From NCBI GenBank assembly GCA_001695595.3, contig MBPM02000053.1, positions 372,001 to 436,000 on the forward strand: DNA of 64,000 nt, given 5' to 3'. Positions 12,000 through 22,202 of this stretch are shown one piece after another. This stretch comes from Plasmopara viticola (lineage: Eukaryota > Oomycota > Peronosporomycetes > Peronosporales > Peronosporaceae). The position numbers were made by a program, and so were the translations under genes. The notes below the pieces were generated by a model. The model was given only the letters and a program-made list of their open reading frames with translations. It was not told the DNA's origin and did not search any database. Numbering within the stretch: position 1 is the stretch's first letter; each line of letters opens with the position of its first letter.

Positions 12000-14900
12000 A
12001 GAATGCGTTACAAGTCGCGCTGTACCTCTCCTGAAGGTCACTGTCGCTCACGCAAAATACTAAGGATACAGCTCTAGACTGATCTTGCCTCGGTCAGTAC
12101 CAAATTTTACCTTTGTAGTGGCATACAGCCTAGCGTTATCTTCATTTTCAGCGTGTCTAACTTCGATTCTCCCCGTCCAAAAGCGAGACGCCCTTACTGC
12201 TTACTGAGAGCCAGCCACCAAAATTTCTGACTACCAATCTCGACGATGCAAATTAATGATTTGGTCAATTTGCATTGACACATTGATGTCTATATTATTG
12301 TTGGCCGAAATGTTCCGCTCACCCAGAGCCGCCGCTGGGCGCAATATGCTTTCTCTGCGTAAATCAGAAGGGCGGTATCCCGTCTGCCTTTACCACTGAT
12401 CAAATTTCAAGACAAGTGTGTCTTTATTGGGGTAAGTACATTCCTACATGCACCACAAGAGTTGCGCTTTTTGCGACTTATCCAACACCTACCCATAGTT
12501 TGCATCATGTACAGAGAAAGCTGTTTTCTTAGAACGTTACTCAGTAGATATCATATCATTTCACGTATAGTAATAAGCTCGTCAATTTTACCGTGAGTCA
12601 TATTCAGTCATGTCACCCATAATACGCAGCGAGTGCTGCAATTTTCGAGCTTCGCTCAAGTGTTTACGTGCCACGTCACGTGCAGCAATAGGGATTTTCC
12701 CACAATGCCTTGGCTTATCTTCAGATAAATTATCATCGGCATGCAGTAAGTGCTGCTTTAGAGATCATTTGTCAGAGATTTGCGTGCCACTTGGCGTTCC
12801 GAATTCCATCATTCGGATTAATTTTTGATATTTTAGGGCCACGACTTACTCAGTTCAATGTCCGCGCCAAAAGCGTTTATTTTTTAGCAGAAGTGATATC
12901 ATGTCCATTAGAACCCCCCCTAGGAGCTAATTTTTTGTATTCTTGTCAACAAAAAGCTCGTGCCACTCCAGACTATTATACTCTGAGAGAGATTATGCCT
13001 CGCATCTTAGTTTAAGACCATACGACATTTGCCGATTCAAAAGTTGAGGGAATTTACACTTAAATCAGGGACTCTACATTTAAGTCATGCTGGTGTGCGG
13101 AAATGTATAAATTCCTTTATTACTGAAGGTCTGCGCAATTGTCCTGCGCCTAGGCGACAGCGAGGACCGACCATTTTATTATGAAGCCCTCGACCCTAGA
13201 ACTGATGCAAGTTAGTATGACTCTTAATTTTGGGCATAGAGGGTATGACCTATCGAGCTTCCATTCCTCCATGAGTCTCAACTTTAGCAGAAGACATTCC
13301 CTTGCCTTTTTGGCGCTGCCGTTTCCTCACGGCATACCAGACGGACTCATCTCCTGAAGGACTTGCAAGATCTTCAATGCTTTGCATAGAGGATGCCGCG
13401 ACCGCAGGTAGAGTGTAATACGATAGATGAAGCCCCGACAGACGCCCATATGCTAAAACGCAATTCAGAGGGCTACCTCTTTTGATCAGCATAGCCGAGA
13501 TTGATATAAACTATAAGCTCTGACTCTGTGAGCCTTCACCTTTCGTTCAAATTTGAGAGATCAACACGCAACTATTACCAATTCGATGGCCTTATAATAA
13601 GCGGTCATATTTTCACGAAGCGCTTCCGTCTAGGCCGCTTTGTGCGCGGTACAAAGACGAAAAGTCCAACCCTTTCAAGATAGAACTACTGTCTATCTAG
13701 CCAGCAAAGCTCTTAGGTTCTGGATAACTCCACTAATTTCTATTAAAATTTAGAGAATAGCAAGGAAGTGTGACTTCAAACGGAACTTTCTGAAAAGTTG
13801 CATTAGCTGACCCATTGAATTGTTGCTAGTGGGATGTCGCTGAGGTGCTGCACATGCACACACTGTATATACGAATATCTAGCGAGTCTTAAGCTGCTTG
13901 CTGATTTATTTCTATATGCACAATGATATAGCGTAGTAAGTGCCCATTCGCGTGTTATCCTGAGCTTCGAGATGCAAAGCCATTTCTACTGCTCTTACCA
14001 CAACAGAGTGGACAAGATAGCTATCTCAACCTCTCCGATTCATAACAGGATACCTTCTTCTTTTTTTCTATACGAATGAAGAAGAGTATCTCTCGCTCAT
14101 AAGATCGTGAATGGCTCCGATTTGAGATAATCTCACCAGAGGCGCCAATTTCATCGACACAGACGACTTCGCCATTCCCGGTTAAGCATCCTCCGACAAA
14201 GTATTCCTGTTACTGAGGAGCCCATTCAAACGCACTTTGATCGCAACGGATCCGTGTACAACCAAATGTTGCAGCCTTTCGAGACCATGTAATATTATTT
14301 TGCGGTATGGCCTGAGGCAAATGATGACTCTGCTCAATCCCCACACAAGACCAATCCAGTTACTATATTGACCACACGTGTTGCTAGGTGTAGCGCTATG
14401 TCGTTACTATTATGCGGTAAAAGAGTACGAGTCGCAGAATTGATCGTTATCGTGTGACATAAGCCATGTGATGTTTCCAGCATCAATAAGAAAGTTTTGC
14501 TCAATGCTGCTAGTAAAAATATCTTGACAGATAGTAATTGTAGGATTTCCCATCATTGATATTTTTCAATGAACCTAATAAAATTTGTTCATATTTGAAA
14601 ATACAAAAAATCAATCAAGTCTTTGTCGACATCACCTATCAATAGTCTAGTCCTTTAACGTGAAGCCAAGCAAACGATGGTCAAGAGCAACAGCACGCAC
14701 TCTTGAGATGACCGAAACTCGGCAAGGATCGTGCAACGACGCGGAACACTTTCTTCACACATGCGCTATGGAATTCTTGATAATACTTGAGAGAATTTAT
14801 ATTTCGTACGAAGGGAGGTACACAGTAGCATAATTTCGTCAAATAATATTATAAAAGCTAAGAATGGTATGGATAGCCTTTATAAGATAGCTCACCCGCG

Positions 14901-15270
14901 AGACAAATATCCCATAAATATTGAGGTCAAAAACTTATCGAGAAGTGATGACATATGCGCTAGTCCATCGATTGATCGGATTTTATGGAAGTGCTACGCA
15001 TGTAAAATAGATTGCGAGGCTCGAGCTCTATACAAAGCTATTCGCTCAAGCGCGAGGGTCATCGGTAGATTAGGCAGAGAGTGTAACTCAAGCATACCTG
15101 TATCGCTCACTACGCCGTAATTTGACGGCATTAAGGCAGTAGAAGTTGTGCTGACAGAAAGCTATTTTCTGTATTGCAGGCATCTTTGCGCTAATTACTG
15201 GCAAAGGAATTACGCACCAAATACCCATTAGGTCCATCATAAGAAGAGAGAGCAATATAAAAAAACTTAT
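12000..15270. other. Intergenic DNA, no gene recognised
   Basis: About 3.3 kb holding short frames. The longest is 101 codons on the plus strand (12710-13015). The minus-strand frame at 13250-13492 has a serine-rich and basic composition that looks coding-like but matches no family I recognise. Confidence 0.4.
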
Positions 15271-15332
15271 GCCATCAAAACTCCAAATTGTATCAAGGTG
15301 TAACCCTTTAAAACTTGACGCACAGATCGGTC

Positions 15333-16238
15333 CTACGGTTGGGTGCCATTGGATGCTGCGTGAACCGTTCCTGCAGGCTCCTCATCTTGAGTTTGATTTT
15401 TTCCTGCAGGCTTCCCTGCCTGGGCGTCACCCCCCTCAATGTGAATTTCGTCCATCGTGTACTGGCACACGGGTTTGTTGGGGCCATTCATTAGAATGAG
15501 AGGCTTTTCCCCCTTCTTAACACCGCGTGACGAGCTGCACTCGGTATAACTCTCTATGCCCGGTTTGACACGAATGTTATGCAAGACAGCCTCGTCATCA
15601 AAGTTTCCGTTCATCATCACAATACTCACGTTCGGATCCACGCGCTGGGTGTTAATGACTCGGAGGTCGGCATATACGTTTCGGATGTTAAGAAAACGCT
15701 GAGCGGGGTTATTTGAGCAGGAACCACACGAACGGTACAGCTTACCGAAGTCTATCGCGAGAAACCCATCAATGATAACCGTACCCAGTCCGTTGTGCTG
15801 GATAATCTTATCGTCAGCGTAGCGTGCACCACCACCGAGAATCCGAGAAACACTGGCGGCATCGCCACCTTTGATGCTGAGAGCATCCTCGCACACATCA
15901 TCCCACCACACATTTTCAATAGTGCAATCATTAGAGTCGCAGTGGACACCTTCCATTTGATTTGCACCGATAATCGCGTTTTTAAGAGTAGCACCAGCTT
16001 CGAGCAAGAACACAGCTGTAGAGGTACCGCTCTCCTCTTGTCCTTTGCACGTGATATTCGAACGGTCGTAGGTGAACATCTTGCCGTCAAACACTTCACC
16101 CGCCTTGATCGTATGCACATCGTCGAAACTTTCGTTGCCCTTGCTCTCAGGCCATTTGCCATCGGGCATTGAAAGACCTGAGACTAACATAATGGCAACC
16201 GCGAGGGCAATTACGAAGCTCACTACTTGTAGCATCAT
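15333..16238 (-). CDS. Secreted pectate lyase, polysaccharide lyase family 3 (copy 1)
   Basis: Full-length 301-residue intronless gene starting at a true ATG. Residues 1-22 form a signal peptide (MMLQVVSFVIALAVAIMLVSG), so the enzyme is exported. The mature part is a single PL3 domain, a small parallel beta-helix that cleaves polygalacturonate in plant walls by calcium-dependent beta-elimination. Visible conserved motifs are DVCEDALSIKGG, DDKIIQHNGLG and KLYRSCG. The E-D pair, the K of the DDK motif and the K-x-x-R of KLYRSC correspond to residues reported as essential in bacterial PL3 enzymes. N-glycosylation sequons (NES, NIT) and many cysteines fit a secreted protein. The tail has two PAG-containing repeats and then a unique end, unlike copies 2 and 3. 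It is the most diverged of the three copies and is probably used during plant infection (inference). Confidence 0.95.
   Translation of the reverse strand: MMLQVVSFVIALAVAIMLVSGLSMPDGKWPESKGNESFDDVHTIKAGEVFDGKMFTYDRSNITCKGQEESGTSTAVFLLEAGATLKNAIIGANQMEGVHCDSNDCTIENVWWDDVCEDALSIKGGDAASVSRILGGGARYADDKIIQHNGLGTVIIDGFLAIDFGKLYRSCGSCSNNPAQRFLNIRNVYADLRVINTQRVDPNVSIVMMNGNFDDEAVLHNIRVKPGIESYTECSSSRGVKKGEKPLILMNGPNKPVCQYTMDEIHIEGGDAQAGKPAGKNQTQDEEPAGTVHAASNGTQP
15372..15428 (-). repeat. Short coding minisatellite in PL3 copy 1
   Basis: Two imperfect units of about 33 bp encode the pattern Q-(A/D)-x-(K/E)-P-A-G-(K/T) at the C-terminus. Each carries the CCTGCAGG core. Copies 2 and 3 carry three units at the same place. 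Confidence 0.6.
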
Positions 16239-16280
16239 GTCAAATGCGAACTAAAGACAGCGGGAGTGGTGGTCGTCAAA

Positions 16281-16292
16281 AGGCTAAATGAG
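16281..16292 (-). promoter_or_regulatory. Initiator-like element upstream of PL3 copy 1
   Basis: Read on the minus strand this is CTCATTTAGCCT, close to the oomycete initiator core (TCATT followed by pyrimidines), about 45 bases before the ATG. It aligns with TCATTTTGCC elements at the same position in the other two PL3 genes. Confidence 0.5.
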
Positions 16293-16368
16293 AATTCAAC
16301 TTATTTGGAGTAATGCTGCTCATGTCTTTACGGGGAGCACTTATGCGTCTGGTCGTTACCATGAGTAA

Positions 16369-17117
16369 TTACCCTCTTTTTTTTGTTTGCTTCTGTAGGT
16401 ATAAAAGGACCGATACGTAAGCGCGGTCAATACGAGCATTTGGCAAATTTCCAGTCAGTGCACAATACGTAAGCTCACCCTCGTTGTGGACAAAATACTT
16501 CGTTAGCGTCACGCCTTTGCGCAACCACAAGCACATGTTTATCACTCGGATCTGCTGGTTATTACACATGAATGCCAACTCCTCCTTTACCTTTCTTGGT
16601 GTATGTACTTCGCTTATAGTACTTGACGATAGTGTACCTTTTACGAGCATTGCTGCATGCATTTGTCGCGCATCCAGCGAATAGCATACAAAAACATTTT
16701 TTTCACTGATTTTCATGTGGTATATTGAAATGATATTGAATACAATTCACCAAAGTAGCAAAAATGACGAGGCTTGTCTTCACACCATTGCCGAGGCAGT
16801 ACGGCGCATCCTGTTGTCAGTAAAAAGTACATCTTTGTTGTGCCCTTGACAAATTTGAGGCGCACCAGACATGCTAGCAATTGGGATTGCAATCTCTCGC
16901 CTATGCCACAGCATCCAGAATGACAATGACTTCCTCTTCCGAGCGCGTGTACGTGGCGGGAGACATCAAGAAAATTTTGGTGAAGCCCAACGATCGCACG
17001 CTCGACGGTGAAGAATGTGGAGGATGTGTCCGACATTTATGTCGTATTCAAATAATTATGAGAGCAATACGATGTCCGAGCATTAAAACTGATGTGCTCA
17101 TCAGACTTACAATTTGA
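16369..17117 (-). pseudogene. Decayed neighbour gene, unit 1 (Hrq1-like helicase relative)
   Basis: Shifted minus-strand frames are co-linear with the decayed gene at 19110-19860 (shared reading LDARQM..A.LVK and the nucleotide run GGATGCGCGACAAATGCA) and nearly identical to the plus-strand sequence at 20400-21160. No frame is intact: stops and shifts interrupt it repeatedly. Helicase motifs are visible only in the unit 2 copy, so the identity here rests on nucleotide similarity between the units. It sits just upstream of PL3 copy 1 and was duplicated with it. Confidence 0.5.
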
Positions 17118-17849
17118 TAGAGTAATTGTATTGCGATTTCAGAATAACTGCATACCTTGGATCAGCAAGGTACCTTCACATCTGAGTATCTTTAGCAAGA
17201 TGAGACAGAGGTTTGTTCAAGCTTAACAACATTCAATGATTCAACAATTGCTGCCATGTCTTAAATTAAGGCATATAATTGCATATTTATTATCGGATCG
17301 ACAGGAATTCATTTAGCACTCTTGAAAATTGCTCAAAAAGACAACCTATCGGCGCGGGCTTAGTAAGCCAATTCTGGCGAGGTCACACGAAAACTTGTTA
17401 GGAGGATGCATGCAAAACCTGTATGAAGCATCACAATAGTTTAAATCAGAGAGCGAATTATTGCTTGCGAGGTTAATCTTACTTCTCCATTCTCAAAAGT
17501 TCAACTGCAGGCATAATTTCATTGATGCCTGAACCTTCTTCGAAGCGTCTTTCACGTCGTTATGGACGTGGCAAACGATAGTGCCCATTCAGGCAATAGA
17601 AGTTGCATTTGGTTGTGGTGACTAAAAAGCAGTCTATATAGTGGTAGGCAACCTGGCGCTACTTTCGAGCACACGCTAAAACCCCATCGGAAATGCATCA
17701 TAAGATTATTTTGATTAAAAAAATCCATATCCCATCAAAACTTCAAATGCTAAAAAAATCTTATTGGTGATGCAATCGTGAAAGAAATGCAGAGTAAAGT
17801 TTCAAATTTGACGCACATATCGACACTACCATTGGCTGCGTGGACTTTT

Positions 17850-17945
17850 TTTCCTGCAGGCTCATCAGCCTGGGCCTAATTCGTTCCTGCAGGCTTCTCT
17901 GCCTGGAACTGATTTTTTCCTGCAGGCTCCTCTGCCTGGGTCTTA
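17850..17945 (-). repeat. Coding minisatellite, three 33-bp units, PL3 copy 2
   Basis: Three tandem imperfect units share a CCTGCAGG core and the pattern CCAGGC(A/T)GA(G/T)GAGCC. They encode Q-A-(E/D)-(E/K)-P-A-G. A TAG stop falls between units two and three, so the third unit is untranslated although it remains open in the same frame. Confidence 0.75.
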
Positions 17946-18769
17946 TTGCTCTTATTGCCACCATCACCCTCGGTTTCAATATCGTCCATCGTGTATTGGC
18001 ATACGGGTTTGTTGGGGCCATTAGCTAGAATGAGAGGCTTTTCCTTTTTATTCGAACCGCGTGACGAGCTGCACTCGGTATAACTTTCTTTACCCGGTTT
18101 GACACGGATGTTGCGCAAGACAGCTTCGTCACCAAAGTTTCCGTTCATCATCACCATACTCACATTCGGATCCACGCGCTGGGTATTAATGACTCGGAGG
18201 TCGGCATACACGTTCCGGACTTCAAGAAACCGCTGGGCGGGGTTGTTCTTGCAGGTGCCACACGAACGGTACAGCTTACCAAAGTCTAACGCATAAAACC
18301 CATCAATGATAACCTTACCTAGGCCATTGTGCTGGATGACCTTATCGTCAGCGTAGCGTGCACCACCACCGAGAATTCGAGAAACACTGGCGGCATCACC
18401 ACCTTTGATACTGAGGGCATCCTCGCACACATCTTCCCACCACACATTCTCAATAGTGCAATCGTGGGAGTCGCAGTGGACACCTTCCATTTGGTTTGTA
18501 CCGATAATCGCGTTTTTAAGAGTAGCACCAGCTTCAAGCGCGAACACAGCTGTAGAATTACCGCTCTCCTCTTGTCCTTTGCACGTGATATTCGAACGGT
18601 CGTAGGTGAACATCTTACCGTCGAACACTTCACCCGCCTTGATGGTATGCACAACGTCAAAACTTTCGTTGCCCTTGCTCTCAGGCCATTTGCCATCGGG
18701 CATAGAAAGACCTGAGACTTGCATTACAGCAACCGCGAGAGCAGTAACGAAGCTCACTGTTGAAAGCAT
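17876..18769 (-). CDS. Secreted pectate lyase, polysaccharide lyase family 3 (copy 2)
   Basis: Intronless, 297 residues, true ATG. A signal peptide (residues 1 to about 20) is followed by a PL3 domain. Likely catalytic and calcium-site residues are E116 and D117 in CEDALSIKG, K143 in DDKVIQHNG, and K165 and R168 in KLYRSCG. The spacing from K143 to K165 to R168 equals that recalled for a characterised Bacillus PL3 enzyme. The mature domain is almost identical to copy 3. The signal peptide (MLSTVSFVTALAVAVMQ) differs from copies 1 and 3. The C-terminal tail has two QAE-x-PAG repeats ending at a TAG shared with copy 3. It should act outside the cell on plant pectin. Confidence 0.95.
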   Translation of the reverse strand: MLSTVSFVTALAVAVMQVSGLSMPDGKWPESKGNESFDVVHTIKAGEVFDGKMFTYDRSNITCKGQEESGNSTAVFALEAGATLKNAIIGTNQMEGVHCDSHDCTIENVWWEDVCEDALSIKGGDAASVSRILGGGARYADDKVIQHNGLGKVIIDGFYALDFGKLYRSCGTCKNNPAQRFLEVRNVYADLRVINTQRVDPNVSMVMMNGNFGDEAVLRNIRVKPGKESYTECSSSRGSNKKEKPLILANGPNKPVCQYTMDDIETEGDGGNKSNKTQAEEPAGKNQFQAEKPAGTN

Positions 18770-18814
18770 TAGGTAGACTCCGAATCAAAGATTGCGTGGG
18801 TGGTGGTGTTCGAA

Positions 18815-18828
18815 AGGCAAAATGAAAA
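18815..18828 (-). promoter_or_regulatory. Initiator-like element upstream of PL3 copy 2
   Basis: The minus-strand reading is TTTTCATTTTGCC, aligned in position with the elements upstream of copies 1 and 3, and about 46 bases before the ATG. Confidence 0.5.
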
Positions 18829-19109
18829 GTCAATTTGTTGGGGGTGCGAAAGCATAGCTCATGTCATCATGGAAAACACACGATCAGACCAAAATAATTT
18901 CCTCATTTTTGTTAATCTGTATAGACACTGTATAAGATCCTCACTATCTGCACAATCGAGGCCTGCCAAAATTTGGCGTTACTAAGAGCATTTGGTAATT
19001 GGTTGTACAATCTGGAATATATATCTCGACCAATCGAACATGCACGCAATGTGGACATTAGCATACTAAATGCACTGCAGTAATGTGCTGTCGATTGATC
19101 GGTCATAAA

Positions 19110-19860
19110 TTAATGTTGTAAGCGCGTCACATGCAGAAAATGAAGAGCGGGGATTTCATTTCCATAGCCACGTGAGACAACCTCGCAAACACGATCGCTC
19201 ACCTTCGTAGTGGATGCAGGTTTTACAATTTGATGGTTAGCGCCACGACTTTGTGCAGCCACAATCACATCCACATGCTCATCACTTAGATGAGGAATGG
19301 TTACACATAACGCCAGTTGTTTCCTGGTGTACGTAGTGTAGTCGACGAAAGTGTACTTTACGAGTGTTGCTGTCTGCATTTGTCGCGCATCCAACTAGCA
19401 GCAAATCCCTACGACCATTTGTTAAATAAAGAGGCATCGCAGTTAAAGCACTACAGTGCTTAGGTGCACCAAAAAGCATATTCTTGAGCCTCAACAAAAG
19501 TGAAACAGTCAAGAGCATCGCGGATATACGAGATTGCAACCTCCCCCCCAAGCCACATGGTCTCAGAGTCGACAATGGCCTACTCTTCCAATCGACGGAA
19601 AAATTTGCGGATACCCTGGTCCAAAGATGACAGAATTTATGGCATATTGAGTGATCCCAAGCTCGACAATAAAATATGTAGAGGATGTGTATAAAACTTA
19701 ATTCTATTTACGTGATAAAGTAATTGGTGTAGTCGAGCTCACCAATGCCAATCCCAAGCTTCAAAGCATTTGTTGCAACAACACCAGGTAGATCCTCGTC
19801 AAGCAATCACTGCTCAACTTGCCGCCTGCACTCCAGTGTATATCCACCTCGGAATGAGCT
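19110..19860 (-). pseudogene. Decayed Hrq1-type (DEAH/RecQ-family) helicase, unit 2
   Basis: At 19725-19855 the minus strand reads, in one frame with a single TGA, FRGGYTLECRRQVEQ then LLDEDLPGVVATNALKLGIG and IGELDYT. This matches the second RecA-like lobe of Hrq1/YprA-type helicases (YRGGYT...RR.IE..L..G.L.GVVATNALELGIDIG.LD). The expected arginine-finger segment after it is missing or unreadable. Further minus-strand pieces at 19110-19575 (for example LDARQMQTATLVK and TIPHLSDEHVDVIVAAQSRG) probably represent the C-terminal part. The gene is broken by stops and deletions. In the intact family the enzyme unwinds DNA during repair. Here it is a passenger of the PL3 duplication. Confidence 0.6.
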
Positions 19861-20399
19861 TACTCGATGAAGTAAATGACTTGATTTCGGCTTAGCATGT
19901 AAAACTCGAATGAGTGTTCGAAAGCACTGATTTAGTCAATCTCTGCCACGGCAAATGAACAGTGTCGGTATTTTCACTCCCTCAAAGCGAGTAAGAAGTT
20001 GAGAATCGCATATGTGCTATGGTCGACATGTCCGAGCATACAAAAATGGAAATACTCAATCAGATCTCTCACGGGACAATCTAGTATAATAGTTGTCTTG
20101 CAAGTTTAGTACAAGCGCAAACCCTGGATCAGCAAGGAACCTAAGCAAGGTACTTCGTTTTCGTCTCGAACTTTGCTAAATATTATTGCGACGCAATGAC
20201 GAAAGACTTGAGCGAGTCATCTTTTTAAATTAAGACATGGCAGTAAATGTTGAATTATTGAATGTTATTTGGCATAAACAAACCTCTGTCTCAACCTGTA
20301 GCTTATGTTTGAATGTACCTTGCTGGTCCGGGGTATGCGATTATACCGAAATCACAATACAATTTTTATATCAGATTGTCCCGTCCAGAAGATCTGATG

Positions 20400-21160
20400 A
20401 GCATCTTCATTTTTAATGCTCGGACATCGTATTGCTTTCATAATCATGTCGAAAACGACATAAGTGTCGGACACATCCTTGACATTCTTGACCGTCGAGC
20501 GTGCGATCACTCAATACACCGACAATTCAAATCAGTTTAGCTCCGCCAAAAAAATTCGATATCTCCCGCCACGTACGCGCGCTCCAAAGAGGTAGTCATT
20601 GTCATTCTAAGTGCTTAGTGGGATAGGCGAGAGATTGCAATCTCAATTGCTAGCATGTCTGGTGCGCCTCAATCTTGTCAAGGCACAACAAAGATGTGCT
20701 TTTGACTGACAACAGGGTGCGCCGTACTGCCTCGGCAATGGTTAAAAGACAAGCTTCGTCGTTTTACTACTTTGGTGAATTGTATTTAAAAAAATTTCAT
20801 TTACCCACATGGAAAGCAGTAGAAATTTTATTGTTGTATGCCGATCGCTGGATGCGCGACAAATGCATGTAGTAACGCTCGTAAAAGGTACACTATCGTC
20901 AAGTACTATAAGCGAAGTACATACACCAAGAAAGGTAGAGGAAGAGTTTATATTCATGTGTTACCAACCAGCAGATCCGAGTAATAAATGTGTGCTTGTG
21001 GTTGCGCAAAGGCGTGACGCTAACGACCGAAATAAAGTATTTTGTCCACAAGGATGGTGATCATACGTACTGTGCACTGATCGGAAATTTATTTAATGCT
21101 CGTATCCCCCTGTAGTGACCGCGTGCACTTACGTACCGGTCCTTTTACACTTACAAAAGT
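20400..21160 (+). pseudogene. Decayed neighbour gene, unit 3 (Hrq1-like helicase relative)
   Basis: Homologous to 16369-17117 in inverted orientation. Broken frames include NKDVLLTDNRVRRTASAMVK and then, after a shift, SLDARQMHVVTLVKGTLSSS. It has the same relation to PL3 copy 3 that the other remnants have to copies 1 and 2. No helicase motif is legible in this copy. Confidence 0.5.
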
Positions 21161-21260
21161 AAACAAAAAAATAGGGCAATTACTCATGGAAACGACCAGA
21201 CGCATAGGTGCTCCACGTAAAGACAGACATGAGCAGCATTACTCAAAAAAAAGTTAACTT

Positions 21261-21271
21261 CTCATTTTGCC
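21261..21271 (+). promoter_or_regulatory. Initiator-like element upstream of PL3 copy 3
   Basis: CTCATTTTGCC, about 45 bases before the start codon, conserved in position with the other two lyase genes. Confidence 0.5.
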
Positions 21272-21314
21272 TTTTGACAACCACCACTCCAGCTGTCTTC
21301 AATTCGCATTTGAC

Positions 21315-22202
21315 ATGATGCTTCAAGTAGTGAGCTTCGTAATTGCCTTCGCGGTTGCGACTATGTTAGTCTCAGGTCTTTCTATGCCCGATGGCAAATG
21401 GCCTGAGAGCAAGGGCAACGAAAGTTTTGACGTTGTGCATACGATCAAGGCAGGTGAAGTGTTTGACGGTAAGATGTTCACCTACGACCGTTCGAATATC
21501 ACGTGCAAAGGACAAGAAGAGAGCGGTAATTCTACAGCTGTGTTCGCGCTTGAAGCTGGTGCTACTCTTAAAAACGCGATTATCGGTACAAACCAAATGG
21601 AAGGTGTCCACTGCGACTCCCACGATTGCACTATTGAGAATGTGTGGTGGGAAGATGTGTGCGAGGATGCCCTCAGTATCAAAGGTGGTGATGCCGCCAG
21701 TGTTTCTCGAATTCTCGGTGGTGGTGCACGCTACGCTGACGATAAGGTCATCCAGCACAATGGCCTAGGTAAGGTTATCATTGATGGGTTTTATGCGTTA
21801 GACTTTGGTAAGCTGTACCGTTCGTGTGGCACCTGCAAGAACAACCCCGCCCAGCGGTTTCTTGAAGTCCGAAACGTATACGCCGACCTCCGAGTCATTA
21901 ATACCCAGCGCGTGGATCCGAATGTGAGTATGGTGATGATGAACGGAAACTTTGGTGACGAAGCTGTCTTGCGCAACATCCGTGTCAAACCGGGCAAAGA
22001 AAGTTATACCGAGTGCAGCTCGTCACGCGGTTCGAATAAAAAGGAAAAGCCTCTCATTTTAGCTAATGGCCCCAACAAACCCGTATGCCAATACACGATG
22101 GACGATATTGAAACCGAGGGTGATGGTGGCAATAAGACCCAGGCAGAGGAGCCTGCAGGAAAAAGTCCGTTCCAGGCAGAGAAGCCTGCAGGAAAGAATT
22201 AG
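21315..22202 (+). CDS. Secreted pectate lyase, polysaccharide lyase family 3 (copy 3, mosaic)
   Basis: Intronless, 295 residues. The start is the first of two adjacent ATGs, matching copy 1. The signal peptide (MMLQVVSFVIAFAVATMLVS) is like copy 1. From about residue 22 onward the protein is nearly identical to copy 2, including the glycosylation sequon NST, CTIENVWWEDVCEDALSIKG, KVIQHNG, KLYRSCG and the QAE-x-PAG tail ending at the shared TAG. The short stretch NKSNKT of copy 2 is only NKT here. All catalytic-type residues are kept, so the enzyme should be active on pectate. Confidence 0.95.
   Translation: MMLQVVSFVIAFAVATMLVSGLSMPDGKWPESKGNESFDVVHTIKAGEVFDGKMFTYDRSNITCKGQEESGNSTAVFALEAGATLKNAIIGTNQMEGVHCDSHDCTIENVWWEDVCEDALSIKGGDAASVSRILGGGARYADDKVIQHNGLGKVIIDGFYALDFGKLYRSCGTCKNNPAQRFLEVRNVYADLRVINTQRVDPNVSMVMMNGNFGDEAVLRNIRVKPGKESYTECSSSRGSNKKEKPLILANGPNKPVCQYTMDDIETEGDGGNKTQAEEPAGKSPFQAEKPAGKN

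Larger units (their letters stand above)
17270..18770 (-). repeat. Left arm of a 1.5 kb inverted repeat
   Basis: This covers PL3 copy 2 and its 3' flank. It is near-identical to the reverse complement of 21380-22820. The 3' flanks align from the lyase stop down to the string CTGTCGATCC, where similarity fades at about 17270. That point is also the outer edge of duplication unit 1. Confidence 0.85.
20220..21290. repeat. Inverted copy of the unit 1 upstream region
   Basis: This plus-strand stretch is closely similar to the reverse complement of 16240-17275. Landmarks in both include AATGCTCGGACATCGTATTGCT, read here at about 20417, and the run through GGATGCGCGACAAATGCATG. It therefore joins a unit 1-type 5' flank to a unit 2-type lyase. 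Confidence 0.8.

Noticed and set aside
15752..16162. Same-strand alternate frames of 125-136 codons inside the PL3 genes
   Set aside because: Arginine- and serine-rich out-of-frame shadows of the lyase frame.
15795..16172. Antisense open frame of 125 codons inside PL3 copy 1, with equivalents in copies 2 and 3
   Set aside because: The frames are the mirror of a conserved GC-richer coding sequence. Their conservation follows from the lyase protein, and no promoter or domain supports a real antisense gene.
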